Source: Urophycis tenuis
Taxonomy: Eukaryota > Chordata > Actinopteri > Gadiformes > Phycidae
NCBI GenBank assembly: GCA_036785325.1
Contig: JAXIVH010000015.1
Coordinates: 1,769,810-1,833,809, forward strand
DNA length: 64,000 nt
Direction: 5' to 3'
The notes under the pieces are model-generated. The model saw only the letters and a list, made by a program, of their open reading frames with translations, did no database searches and was not told the DNA's origin. A program made the position numbers and the translations under genes. This document shows, in pieces, positions 26,985 to 38,577 of this stretch; the first letter of the stretch is position 1, and each line of letters opens with the position of its first letter.

Positions 26985-27102
26985 CTCATTTGATCAGGGT
27001 CATCGCTTGGGTGTGATGTTGCATAGTTGATATCCAAAGCTGAACTATGAATAGCACCATTTGCTTGTGTCTCAAATTTTCCATAAGCAAAGATGCCCCG
27101 AC
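26985..27102 (-). CDS. candidate orphan exon, unknown gene
   Basis: On the minus strand a 118-bp block has a good acceptor (CTCTTCTGCAG before 27,102) and a good donor (ATGAG|GTAAAC after 26,985). Its open phase reads RGIFAYGKFETQANG near the start and ALDINYATSHPSDDPDQM near the end. Two extra bases at each side give phase 2 at the start and a split codon at the end. I do not recognise the protein. It lies antisense inside probable angptl2 intron 1, where tetrapod synteny would put RALGPS1 on this strand, but the residues do not resemble the RALGPS1 sequence I know. It could be a diverged exon, an exon of a lineage-specific gene, or chance. Confidence 0.3.
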
Positions 27103-28031
27103 CTGCAGAAGAGCACAGATAGGAGTGTTTTTCATGTGTTATAGCCTCACAGTGGCAGTCACCCAAAGGGGGAATCTGCGCCAAGACTGCTGGCTAAGCT
27201 AAACAGACTCACTTCGACGGTGAAGGAAAAGACTCACTACAAACTTCCACTAGGGAGCTGAGCTCATCACTAGATAAAGAAAATATTTGACTTTGGAGGA
27301 GTGAAGGAAGATTTGCAGCTTTCAAACATCCTCTCTTGAATACCGTTCAAAAGAGGTGGGCCAGTGGTCTAGTTTGGCCACACGGGGACAGTAAGAAAAT
27401 ATGTTTTTGTTAATGACCTAACTAGATGGGTTATAAACATGACGTTTTCTAATGTGTACATTACAAATATTCAGTTACTTAGCAACAAAGTGCCGGATTT
27501 ACTACATCATTTTAACATGCAGCATCTGTTGGTGTGAGCATTGGACAACGTGTGTCTGGTTCTGTTTCAGCACTGATCTGATTTTCTGGGTGCTTTAACA
27601 GCCCGCAGTCCAGCAGAGTGGAGAGTTGTAAGAAATAGGGCTTGCCTGGACGAAAGCAACAACTCCCTAAGCAGTGTGCCTGCCTACATCTGTGAGGTTA
27701 CCGAGGCTGAAACTGTGGTGTCCCAAGGGAAAGACCTGCTTCTGGGCTAAATCAGATGAGTTGTGAAGGGACTCCATTGATCCTGTCTCATCCTGTCCCA
27801 TCTTGAGTCAACATGCAGTCAGTTCTAAAGGGGCTCCTGAACCACAATAGTGAGAAGAAGTTTTGATTCTGCCAGGTTGGAAACAAGTCTGGCAAAATGG
27901 GTCGGCTATGTACTGTGAGACACTGTGACAGATCAACTGAGCAGGCAAAACAAGTGCATTGGAAATCACTGCCGACATCAATCTACCTCTTTGTGCTACA
28001 ATGTTTTAACCTCTTCTTAAATCTTCCTCAG
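27103..28031. other. probable angptl2 intron 1, last part
   Basis: Ends with a pyrimidine-rich tract and the acceptor TCTTCCTCAG at 28,022-28,031. No other exon is supported. Confidence 0.6.
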
Positions 28032-28056
28032 GCTTTGGTGAGTTTGAACCAAACTC

Positions 28057-28969
28057 ATGGAGCCCCCTTCGGTGGTGCTGCTGGGGCTCCTTCTCGTGTA
28101 TGGACTGGCCAGCGGAGTGGAGAACATTCAGGGGAGCCCCCCCAATGATGGTCCCACCACAGGACATGCTAGGGGTGGACAGCACAAAGCCCAGGAGTTT
28201 GAGAGCAGCGATGACGGCCCAGAGAGGGAGTTCCTGTACGCAGGCAGGAGCCGGCGTGCCCCTGCTGACCCGCAGCAGGACAAGTGCTCTTACACATTCA
28301 TCGTACCCCAGCAAAAGGTAACAGGGGCCATTTGTGTCAACTCCAAGGATCCCGAGGCCCTGCTGGAGAACCGGGTCAACAAGCAGGAGCTGGAACTTTT
28401 GAATGTGGAGCTCCAGAAGCAGAAGAGGCAGATCGAGACCCTGCAGCAGCTGGTGGAGGTGGACGGCGGTATTGTCAATGAGGTCAAACTATTGAGGAAG
28501 GAGAGCCGTAACATGAACTCCAGAGTCACCCAGCTGTACATGCAGCTGCTCCACGAAATCATCAGGAAGAGAGACAATGCCCTGGAGTTGGCTCAGATGG
28601 AGAACAAAATCCTGAATCAGACCTCTGAGATGCAACTGCTCACTAGCCGGTACAAAGACCTGGAGCACAAGTACCAGCACCTTGCCTCCTTAGCCACAAA
28701 TCAGTCAGCCCTCATTGTCCTGCTGGAGGAACACTGCCAGAGTCGCCCCGTGCCCCGGGCCGTCCCCCGACCTCAGCCGGTTCCTCAACCCCAGCCTCGG
28801 GCACAGCCCCCACCACCGGCCCCACCACTCAATAGGCCTTTCCAACCCCCCGTCCCACCACGGATCAATAACCAGATCACCAACGAGATCCAGAGTGACC
28901 AGAAGTCGCCTGTACTTCCAACAATGCCCGGCGGGACACACAGCCCTTCCACCACTGACAAGCCCTCTG
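28057..28969 (+). CDS. angptl2: angptl2 coding exon 1
   Basis: Begins at the ATG in AAACTCATGGAG, 25 bp into the exon that starts at 28,032. It carries the signal peptide, coiled coil and linker, and ends CCCTCTG|GTGAGT with phase 1. Confidence 0.95.
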
Positions 28970-31900
28970 GTGAGTCCGCTCATGTCTCATGTAAAAAAAT
29001 AAAAGGTTTTCTTGCCTTACAAAGATAATCCATTGTTATGTGGAAACAGGGAGTCCAGTCATTTTTGTATTAATTCCTACTGAATACATCAGTCAATATC
29101 AAAGGTTTGAATCAGAATTTGAGCCAGTATAGAATATGAGCCCTACCCTTGACATTATTCGGCAAAATGTGCTATTCTCTTAGTAAATGTATATAATAAA
29201 CCCCACACACTCCTAGACAAAAAAACTCTTGGGACAAACAAAAATGGGGTTATTTTCTATGGGCCTTTGAGATGCATATCAACAAATTTCTTTGAAAAAC
29301 CCAAAAGCCCCAAGTTAAATAAGAGGGTAAATGTGTCTCATGTACCCTAACGGATTGTTAAACTCAAGCCAAGTTGATCTTTAAAACACATGTTACCAGA
29401 TGATAAAGATTTTAAATCCCTGTGAACGGTCCTTTTTTGTTGTCAAGTGTAGTGAATAGCCTTTTCAGCACGTGCATTTTCTTAGCAACATCCTCCTCAG
29501 TTATAAAGAATAGGATTGGACCACACCAATCAGGGTGTGACCATGCCCACTTCATGCTTTTTCCATTGACATTTTGTGCAACCACTCGCCACTTGCCCTG
29601 GGCCTGCATGTGAACAGTAGCCTTTGTGGGGAATATTTGCATGGGTGCAAGTGGGTTCCTGCTCACAGTCACGCAATTTACACCCTTAAAGTTACATAAA
29701 TCCTTGGACAGTATGAGTAAGAGATTCATTGTACGGAATGAAAGAAGTTTGCAGGAGTAACAAACAGGGAGAGGGGGTGGCAGAGTAGGCGGGAAGTGGG
29801 GGGGGGGGGGGGGGGGGGGGGGGGAAGCAGTAGAGCACGAACAGATAGAGAAACATGGTCTGTGTGAGGTCATTTTTTCCAGTTCCACCACACGATGAAT
29901 CAGTCAAATGTTCCAGCGAAGCGGGATACATTATCGGGCTTAACAGAACACGACTGGGCAGCGCTTGGGATTGTGATACGTAATCAAAGACACTCACCCC
30001 TGTGGGGAGACGGCATGCCAATAGCAGGGTGCCCACTATTTGGAGATAATACATTTCCAGGTATGTTCCAGGACATTTTCCATAACCTTGCCGTGTTCAC
30101 AGAGGTTCATATTTCACTGTATGAAACATCAGTAGTGACCACACTAATCTCTATTTAATAAGTAGCATAATAGACCTTTTTTAATTTTTTATTATTAAAC
30201 GGTGATTCAACTTCCGTGAGGTTTATTATAACCATTGACGTACAAGCAGTCAATGTTAAGAATACCCCGGAATCACCACAGTTTTGTCATTAAATCGCCT
30301 CGGACCGTGGGGCCCAAATATGACTGCACCTTCTGCATAACCTGTCAGAAGTCAGAATGTCACTCTGCTGTCTGTCACCATTGAGTATTTTGTCTTCCTG
30401 AAAGAAGACACTCCACAAACATGACATGCACACACACGCAAATGAAACAGAAGGCCACACAGAAACAGAAAGAAAAGTATGGTGAGGGGAGTGTAGACAC
30501 CATTCAGTGATGGACATTTCATTTTTCTCAAAAGCATTACAAGCTTTCACAGAGAATTGTTAAATTTTTAGTTTGGCAGTGGAACATAGCCCATGAACAT
30601 GAAATATGTTTTGTAGTGTAACTTCACAATTTTCCAAGACTTTTTCCTGGACATTTCATCAATATGGAAATTTTCCATATGTTTTTCATGACCTTAAAAT
30701 AACTCTTAAAGATGTGTGGAACCCCTGAATAGTGAGTTGGAATCCATCTCTAAAAAATATCTTATACGATCCCTAGAAACTCAAATACTTCATATGAAAA
30801 TGTGTTTCCTTTATGTATCTCTAACTGTGACTGTAATGGTGATTTTTGTGAGTATAGCATTTTTGACTATTCACACCACCCACATCTGTTATGACCCCTA
30901 AAGTGTCTCATATGCTCCCATTGTTATATGACTACTTTGAAGATAGAGTCAGCTGGGAAATCAAAAAAAGTGAGAAATCTTGAGAAGTTAAACACTTTCA
31001 CAGCCAGTTGGAGATGCAGCTCCAGTGGTCCTATTATAGTGATATTTCCATATCTACACAGTTGGAAACTTTAATGGCGTTGAGGCAATGTTCCAATCAT
31101 ATGGAAAGAGTTGCACCAAAAAGCCATGTGATCTCAACCAAGCATCTGCAGAATTCAGCAAGAACTTTATTCCTCAACTGGTTTAGCAAATTAAAAAACA
31201 CATTTGCAGTATAGTGTGACTACAGGTGTCTCTGTTCAATTGCCAACAGCTGCCTTGCCTGCCATTTTTCAAACATTAAACTTACATTTACATTTACATT
31301 CAGGACATTTAGCAGACACTTTTATCCAAAGCGACTTACAATAAGTACATTTGTCAGAAGAAGGTGAACCATTTAATTGATGTTAATACAGTAAGAAAGT
31401 CACCGGAACAAGTTTCAAGCATTCCAATTGCTAGGTTAACCATTGCTAGTATACAAACTTTTTGCAATTGGGGTTGAGTAAGTGTGAATGCATTATTGAC
31501 ATGGAATACTAGTTTATTCCCCATAATAGTTGTTATTATTTAGGTGGTTCTGATATATTGACTGAAAAATCAATGCTTTGGTATATTACAAAAAAGTTGG
31601 CTTTAGGCCTTGCTACTGTTTCACCGTTGACTGATCAGGATCTCCTTTGCCCACATGCTACTGTGTTACTTTTGGCTGGACAGCCAATAGCCTATTTCAT
31701 TTTTGAGCCTGGCTGCCAAAATCAACTCTGCTGCTATTATACTAAGAGTCTCCCCTGCTGGAATATGGGATTCCCTGAGACCAAACCACATAAAGCCAAA
31801 AATCAACCCATTCCTCCTACCCTTTTCCTTTTCTAATAGGGCAGATATCCTTCAATATATGCAGAATAAAACACTTTGTAAATAAGTTGTCTCACTCATT

Positions 31901-33985
31901 CAGGCCCATGGAAGGACTGCTTGCAAGCTCTGGAGGACGGCCACAGTACCAGCGGCATGTACCTGGTGAAGCCGGAGAACGCCAACCGGCTCATGCAGGT
32001 GTGGTGCGACCAGAGGCACGACCCAGGGGGCTGGACTGTGATCCAGAGGAGGGTGGACGGCTCTGTCAATTTCTTCCGGAACTGGGAAACATACAAGGTT
32101 TGTGAACTGTGGTGAACACCACCCAATCAAAGACCTCATAGTAAGAACACAGGTTGCCTAAGCTTAGGGGTGTGTTGAGACTAACCAGACCCTCAGGAGG
32201 ATGAATTGACGATTGTTGTGGTTGGAGAGCATCAAACGTGACACTTGCAGGGTGCCCCAGCAGTTTGCAGACCTGACCTCATCCATTCCAGCTGCCACCA
32301 TCTTTGTTACAAGTGTTTAGAAGTGAGACATAGAAACTTCAAGTGAGATAATAGATCTAAAAGTCAAGGCAAGGCAGCACAATTCCCTAATCCACAGGAC
32401 CATGCATAGTGTCCCTCACTAAGTGAAGACATGTGGATGTGGATTACTGCAGTCTCTCAAGCAATTAAGTGAAGCTTCCCATATACTAGTGGTATTCGGT
32501 TGTGTAAAAACATAACCATGAACACATACAACATGAAAATACAGATCCAAACGTCAACGTCACCTAGCGCTGTCAATTTGTTTTTAATTTGAAGACTCTT
32601 TCTCATGATAAACCTGCCCACCAAACAAGGAGAGTATGATTTTTCAGTTCAACTTAGTGCTCAAAAAAGCAGCCTCTTTTGTAAAAGTAGGTCATTGTTG
32701 AGAAAATGTCCAGTCAAAACAGCCAAGTTTGTTGGCTGTTTTGCGAGCTTTAGTAGTAGTTAGTGGTTGGCTTCCAGTGAACCCCATTTTTTATGGGGCA
32801 TTTTCTAACAGTCAATTCATTAATTAAATTGGCAGGCAAAGCATTTCTGATGTCACATATTAAACTTAGAAAGCATTTTTGTGAATAATATTTACAAACG
32901 ATCTTATAGTATAATGTTAACATAGCTCTGTCTTAATCCTAAACCTGATGTTCTCACATTGAACCCCCCTGTAACCTTTTAACTAATAATAGTGGAAAAA
33001 TGGGCACCCAGTGCTTGCTATAAACTAGAGTCACGGTCCATTTGTTTTAACATTCCCTGATAATAAACAACAGCAGAGGAAAAACCAAAACCTATAATCA
33101 TCCATGGAGAATGGAACAAACTACCCTCAATCATTCCCTATAGATTGGCGAAGCCAATCACTCACAGGTCTCACAAACTAGTCCTTCGAAGGGATGTCTG
33201 CACTGCTTCCTGATGGCCTTGCCTTGTCTCACTCTCCACAGCAAGGCTTTGGTAATATTGATGGTGAGTACTGGCTGGGTCTGGAGAACATCTACTGGCT
33301 GACCAACCAGGCCAACTACAAGCTGCTGGTCACACTGGAGGACTGGTCCGGGAAGAAGGTGTTTGCCGAGTACGCCAGCTTTAGACTGGAGCCCGAAGCA
33401 GACTTCTATAAGCTACGGGTGGGACGTTACCATGGAAACGCCGGAGACTCCCTCACATGGCACAACGGCAAGCAGTTCACCACGTTGGACCGCGACCACG
33501 ATGTGTACACAGGTATGGTTCAACTTCAGCTTCTAAATGTGTACATGTTTTACGTTTGTGTGTATGTGAATTGAACAAAAAGGCTATGAGGTAATAATTA
33601 TAATAAATATAATTATAACGCATGCAATTTGATTTGGACACTCTCACCCAAATCACCTTACGGCGTGATGAGGGCAGATGTGGCGACCCTAAAGGGAATC
33701 TAACCCTGAAAGAGTATGCTCTACCAAGTAAGCTAGATAGGAATATATATATGTTAATACTATCAATTTCTTTTGTATCTCCTAGGTAACTGTGCCCACT
33801 ATCAGAAGGGAGGATGGTGGTACAACTCCTGTGCTCACTCTAACCTGAACGGCGTTTGGTACCGAGGTGGACACTACCGCAGTCGCTACCAGGATGGAGT
33901 CTATTGGGCTGAGTTCAGAGGGGGAGCTTATTCTCTGAAGAAAGTAGTGATGATGATCAGACCCAACCCCAACACCTTCCATTAG
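28057..33985 (+). CDS. angptl2: Angiopoietin-like protein 2, four coding exons
   Basis: A secreted glycoprotein of the angiopoietin-like family. In mammals it is linked to inflammation and vascular signalling through receptors such as integrin alpha5beta1 and LILRB2 (family knowledge). The coding exons are 28,057-28,969, 31,904-32,097, 33,242-33,512 and 33,786-33,985, joining to 1,578 bp, or 525 residues plus TAG. Human ANGPTL2 has 493. Residues 1-20 form a hydrophobic signal peptide. A conserved segment with C77 and C93 comes next (CSYTFIVPQQKVTGAICVNS), then a coiled coil at about 100-227 and NQT/NQS glycosylation sites at N187 and N215. Residues 228-270 are a proline-rich linker. The fibrinogen-like domain runs from about 306 to the end (DCLQALEDG, WCDQRHDPGGWTVIQRR, GEYWLGLENIYWLT, VMMIRPNPNTFH). 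All junctions are GT-AG and in phase. Whether this is the a or b teleost duplicate cannot be decided here. Confidence 0.96.
29798..29824. repeat. poly(G) run, 27 bases
   Basis: An uninterrupted G homopolymer in an intron. The length may be unreliable. Confidence 0.93.
31281..31350 (-). repeat. teleost SINE 3' tail fragment
   Basis: In reverse complement this reads TTGTAAGTCGCTTTGGATAA, AAGTGTCTGCTAAATG and then an ATGTAA-type tandem tail. That is a very common fish retroposon 3' module of the kind shared by SINEs with CR1/L2-like tails. Only the tail is obvious, so the copy is 5'-truncated or diverged. The family name is not assigned. Confidence 0.55.
31904..32097 (+). CDS. angptl2: angptl2 coding exon 2 (fibrinogen domain start)
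   Basis: 194 bp, acceptor ATTCAG|GCCC, donor TACAAG|GTTTGT. Encodes the start of the fibrinogen-like domain, including the conserved DCLQALEDG and WTVIQRRVDGSVNFFRNW segments. Confidence 0.96.
32098..33241 (+). other. angptl2 intron 2 of the coding region
   Basis: 1,144 bp, GT-AG. I see nothing in it beyond AT-rich unique sequence. Confidence 0.85.
33242..33512 (+). CDS. angptl2: angptl2 coding exon 3 (fibrinogen domain core)
   Basis: 271 bp, acceptor CTCCACAG|CAAGG, donor TACACAG|GTATGG. Encodes GFGNIDGEYWLGLENIYWLT through TTLDRDHDVYT, the core of the fibrinogen fold. Confidence 0.96.
33786..33985 (+). CDS. angptl2: angptl2 coding exon 4 (C-terminus)
   Basis: 200 bp including the TAG stop, acceptor TCTCCTAG|GTAACT. 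Encodes NCAHYQKGGWWYNSCAHSNL and the C-terminal MMIRPNPNTFH. Confidence 0.96.
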
Positions 33986-35110
33986 GGAGCAGAGAGAACA
34001 CTTGCTGCACAGTTCAGTTCGTAACACCTTTTTTAAATTCATGCAGATCCTAATAAAAATCTACAGTTTTGAATGAGGAGGAACTATTATAAAGCCAGGT
34101 AATAAAGAGGGTAAACAAGGATAAGAATGTGCAATAATGAAGCAATAGGATGGCCTGTTTGTTGATGCCACTCTGGTCCGGCTTCCCAATACCACCTCTC
34201 CAAAAAATTGCACTTTCATTGTCTTTATTTTCTTTTTAACTATTACACCTCTGACATTAGATTCAATATAAGATAAGTACTTGTGGCTCAAGAGTTAGCT
34301 GGAAGGACACTGTCTCCGGTCTCATGATAATCTGTTATCGGCCTGTAATAGATGGTGCTTTCCCTTGAACTGTGTTTTCAGGAGAAAACCAGAAAGAGGT
34401 TCATTTTTCTTTTGCCGTAGAATCCAAAGATACTGAGGTTTTACGGTAGAAATCCTTCATTGTATATGTGACATTGAATATGCAATGACATAGGATTGAG
34501 GTTTATACAGGAAACACAATCCAGTGACTTTGTTTTATAAAACAATCTTCAGGTGTGCATTTTATAGGAATTTTCTAAAGTTTTGTCAGATTTAAATACA
34601 GGTGTTTATATTATGGCCATACTTGTTTATTAAGTGTTAAAATTGCCCCTTACTTGGCATAAAACCATGCCAGTATTTGCCAAATATAGCTCCATTCTTT
34701 AAATGTTCATGCGTGATCAATATATACAGAAATATCACACACATCATAACCTTTGGATGATAAACCATTTAAAAGATGTTCTTCCAATTAAAAGTTTTGA
34801 ACTTCAATTGTTTGGACAGATGCTATTATGCCTGTCTAAACCAAGGACTGTATTTACTGTAAAAAATCAGTGGTTTGTTGATGTCGATTGATCCAACACA
34901 GTGTGTCTGTACATAAAAAGATACTTGTAATATAATGTAACAAAATCTATCATGTATCGCTATTAAGTTGCAATAAAACATGTACAGCTTTGGTTTATAG
35001 TCTAATGTGACATTTTCGTACACAAACCTGTCTGGATATTCCAGTTCTGGGCAGAAGTAGTATGTACGAATAGTTCTATGGAAGTTTAAACTAATAAAGT
35101 TTGATATGTT
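33986..35110 (+). other. angptl2: probable angptl2 3' untranslated region
   Basis: AATAAA signals occur at 34,052, about 34,100, about 34,973 and about 35,092. The first would give a short tail and the last a 3' region of about 1.1 kb. No other gene starts here. Which site is used cannot be told. Confidence 0.5.
34052..34057 (+). terminator. angptl2: first polyadenylation signal of angptl2
   Basis: AATAAA, 67 bp after the stop codon. Confidence 0.5.
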
Positions 35111-35398
35111 TAACACTTAATAATCTTACTGACATTGACTCTCGCTTTCAGTGTATTATGCTTAAGTTAGACACTACACAACAGACAGATAGCTTGTAGT
35201 GTATTACTCAATGTCACATTTCTGTAGCTGTTTTCACTCTGACCTTTAAGAGTCACTTACAAAGTTACATACTTAATAACTTGAAGTACTTCACTCTCAC
35301 TCTTAGGTCTGTTACACAGTTGGAAAGCAAATAAGGAGATGATTGTGCCTCATATTCAGTTCTATCAAGATGGACGTCTTAACAACCACTTTGTAACC

Positions 35399-35432
35399 AC
35401 CAGAGTCACTGGGCTCTCCCGGTGACTCTGGT
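35399..35432. repeat. 34-bp near-perfect inverted repeat
   Basis: ACCAGAGTCAC and GTGACTCTGGT are exact reverse complements, 11 bp each. A GGG/CCC inner stem and a CTCT loop are separated from them by one mismatch. Confidence 0.85.
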
Positions 35433-35454
35433 CAGGTGGGAAAAAAAAATGGTT

Positions 35455-35920
35455 TGAGGCATGGATGGATGAATAGATGGATGGATGAATTGATAAATAG
35501 ATGGAAGGATTGTGGGATAAATTGATGAATAGATGGATGGATGGATGGATGGGGTATGGATGAAGGAATAGATGCTTGGATGAGTTGATGGAAAGATTGA
35601 TGAATGGATGAATGAATGGGTGGATACATTGGATATGTATGGATGAATAGATGGATAGGTGAATGGGGGCATATGTTCCTATATGAATTAATGAATGGAT
35701 GGGAGTATGAATGGATGGATGGATGAATGCATGGATGGTTGGATAGAGGGGTTGGTGGAAGAATGGTTGGATGGCTGGATGAGTGGATGAATGGATGGAT
35801 GGGTGGCTAGATTAATGGATGGATGGTTTGATAGAGGTAGAAGAAGAATTACTCATTTGGGTGGGTGTATGGGTGGATGAATGGGTTGATGCATGATTGG
35901 GTGGTTGGATATGCCCTATG
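35455..35920. repeat. degenerate (GGAT/GAAT)n array
   Basis: About 465 bp dominated by ATGGATGG, ATGAATGG and GATAGATGG units with many substitutions, so it is an old tetranucleotide array. It begins about 20 bp after the inverted repeat. Confidence 0.93.
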
Positions 35921-38200
35921 ATGTAATATTCTAATAACATTCTAATAAGAAGAATGTTTATAAATTGAATACTACTTTTGTTATTATTCAGAAGTAACTA
36001 TAGAGATCAAAATTAAATCCAAATAGGTTTGTCAGACACAGGCAAAGGTAAATGAGTGAGTAACTGGCTGGCTGACAAATGATTCCACAACAAGGAATGA
36101 GGACCTGAGAGGCCGAACAGATCAAGCTGTGGTTACATGGAGGATGGCCTCATAAAGACAATTACCACAGGAGTGATTAGTCTCACTTACTTTCTTTGCT
36201 CTGTCAAAAGTGTTAGTCCTTGTGGATCACAGAGAGACAGAGACTGAACGTGATTTATCACGCACTGACCACAAAATAGGCTTGGGGATGGCGGAACAAA
36301 ATGGCAGATGACATTTGACGGCCTTGTAAAACCTCAGCCATGAAGCAGCCCCTTCCGCTCAGAGAAGAACACCCTTTGTTCCACTGGGTCCATGGGTTCT
36401 CCAGAAGGCAACTGGAACGTATATAGCGAGACGAAGGAGGTGCACTGCTTCTTAAGGAGGTAGTGGTGTGTTGAACTATGCCAAAATAGAGAGAAATCAA
36501 ATACATTTGCTTACACACCGAGCACATCTAGTGGAAGAAGTGCTGAATGTTCATAATCTTCCATTGAACAAACTGCATGCTTAATGTATATACGTGTTTA
36601 GCCATATGTACATATTGAAGCATACATATACTGTATATGCTTTATGTTTCTGAATAAACTTTGAATCTCTTTGTGCGATACTGCCTTGTGTCACCTTGTT
36701 TCAAGCTCGCTGCTTTGCTTACAGAGACGCTCCAGAACCAGAGAACTCAGACACCACATCAGACAACAGATAAAAACAACATGGAGAAAACTGACATAAA
36801 GTACATAGGTGCTCTCTATCGAAATGTAAATATACCAGATACTCATTTTACAGGACACAGGGATTGGCTGTCTGATCAGATATTTGGTAATTGTAGTAGT
36901 GTTTGTCCAAGCTCTCTCCAAAGCGTGCATGTTGATTTATACAGGACAGATGGTCCGCTGTAAAAAGAGACAAATGATCAACAACAGTAGTGACCTTGGT
37001 ATGTAATCAAACCACATGCAACATTGTTAACATTTGTCAGTGAATTCACTGATGGATGACATTAACTGGTTGTTTCAACCAATCTGTCGTGAATGCTACA
37101 AATCCGTTTTTTTCTGCCTCCAAAGACAAAGAGGCTTTGGAAGGAATAGAGGAAGCCATTGATCTCCAGGACGTCCTGGTTGTCAGCTGGGTTTTCCTCT
37201 GAGATGGATGGAACTGTTGAAGACCTATCTAAGGACAAGACAACAATGGCTACAATAGTTACATTGCAAAACATCCAACATTTGGTTATATTTGACTGAA
37301 GTGATGATAACAAGGACTGGACGAAACAAGATCCAGTCCAAATGTAGTTTTATCAAATACGTGCGGCACAATTAACCAAACATTTAAACTAAATTATCGC
37401 AAACTATGAACTAAAACACTAACTAAACATTTAACTAAAACATCGTCGACCAATATAAGTTGTAGACTACTGCCAATCCCATGGAAAGACTTCACACAGC
37501 AGACCGGCAGCAGCATCTCAGGGGCGCCATAAATAGACCACATTCTCCTCACATGTGTCGTCTTCCTGCCGTCTCACCGCTGTGGAAAGCCTCATTGAGG
37601 GTGGGCTGTTCAGACCCCAGAACCCCCCCCACTCCTTCCTTTACCAGTATGGAAAACCATACGCTGACGCAGTGCTCACTCAGCACACAGGGAACCGCGT
37701 TTCCTCCAACTTCAAAACCGGCACTTTCCGAAGGGGCCCACATTGTTGTTTTATGTCTCATCAAGTGTGTGCCTTTACTTTGAGTCAAAGTACCCGGCCT
37801 GCACTCAATTTGGTGCAATTGGTTTTACCATTTAAATGTTATTGTAGATGTTAACTTAGGGATGAATTGAGTCTATAAAGGTGTGCTGACAATATGTAAT
37901 TAGCTTTTTACTCAGCAACAACTGTCACATAATGACATAACATAATATTTAAAATCATAATCATCTTATTAATATATATGAGAACAACATCATTGGAGCA
38001 TTCAAAATTGAACTACAACTCAATTCCACTCAAGAGTAGATGACCATCCATTTATCCATCATCCTCATTGCTTTTTCTATCTCCCCCGTTCTCAGGCCAG
38101 TGTGTGAAACACTCAATCTTTAAACCATTTTTCATCATGCCAACACATGCTGACATATATGTCGTAATCAATGTGTGAGGATGGCAGACAGCCTGTGACT
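35921..38200. other. non-coding stretch, no gene seen
   Basis: AATAAA at about 36,653 in TGAATAAACTTTGAA could end an unseen plus-strand transcript. A minus-strand open stretch at 37,062-37,313 has an acceptor-like TGTCCTTAG but no matching donor. I find no supportable gene. Confidence 0.45.
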
Positions 38201-38203
38201 CAT

Positions 38204-38563
<360 letters not shown>

Positions 38564-38577
38564 TTGTCTATAATGGC

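Larger units (their letters stand above)
28970..31903 (+). other. angptl2 intron between coding exons 1 and 2
   Basis: GT at 28,970 and AG at 31,902-31,903. It contains a 27-base G run (29,798-29,824) and a SINE tail (31,281-31,350). A minus-strand open frame at 29,412-29,891 spans the G run and looks like chance. Confidence 0.85.

Noticed and set aside
29412..29891. 159-residue minus-strand open frame in an angptl2 intron
   Set aside because: It crosses a 27-base G run that gives poly-proline, lacks splice context and has no recognisable domain.
30662..30680. 19-bp palindrome ATATGGAAATTTTCCATAT
   Set aside because: It is a short AT-rich palindrome expected by chance, with no associated element ends or duplications.
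35455..35920. CRISPR-like regularly spaced repeat
   Set aside because: The units are 4-bp degenerate tetranucleotides without spacers, and the host is a vertebrate.
37062..37313. Minus-strand exon-like block with acceptor TGTCCTTAG
   Set aside because: No GT donor follows the open part and the residues match nothing recognised, including Ralgps1.
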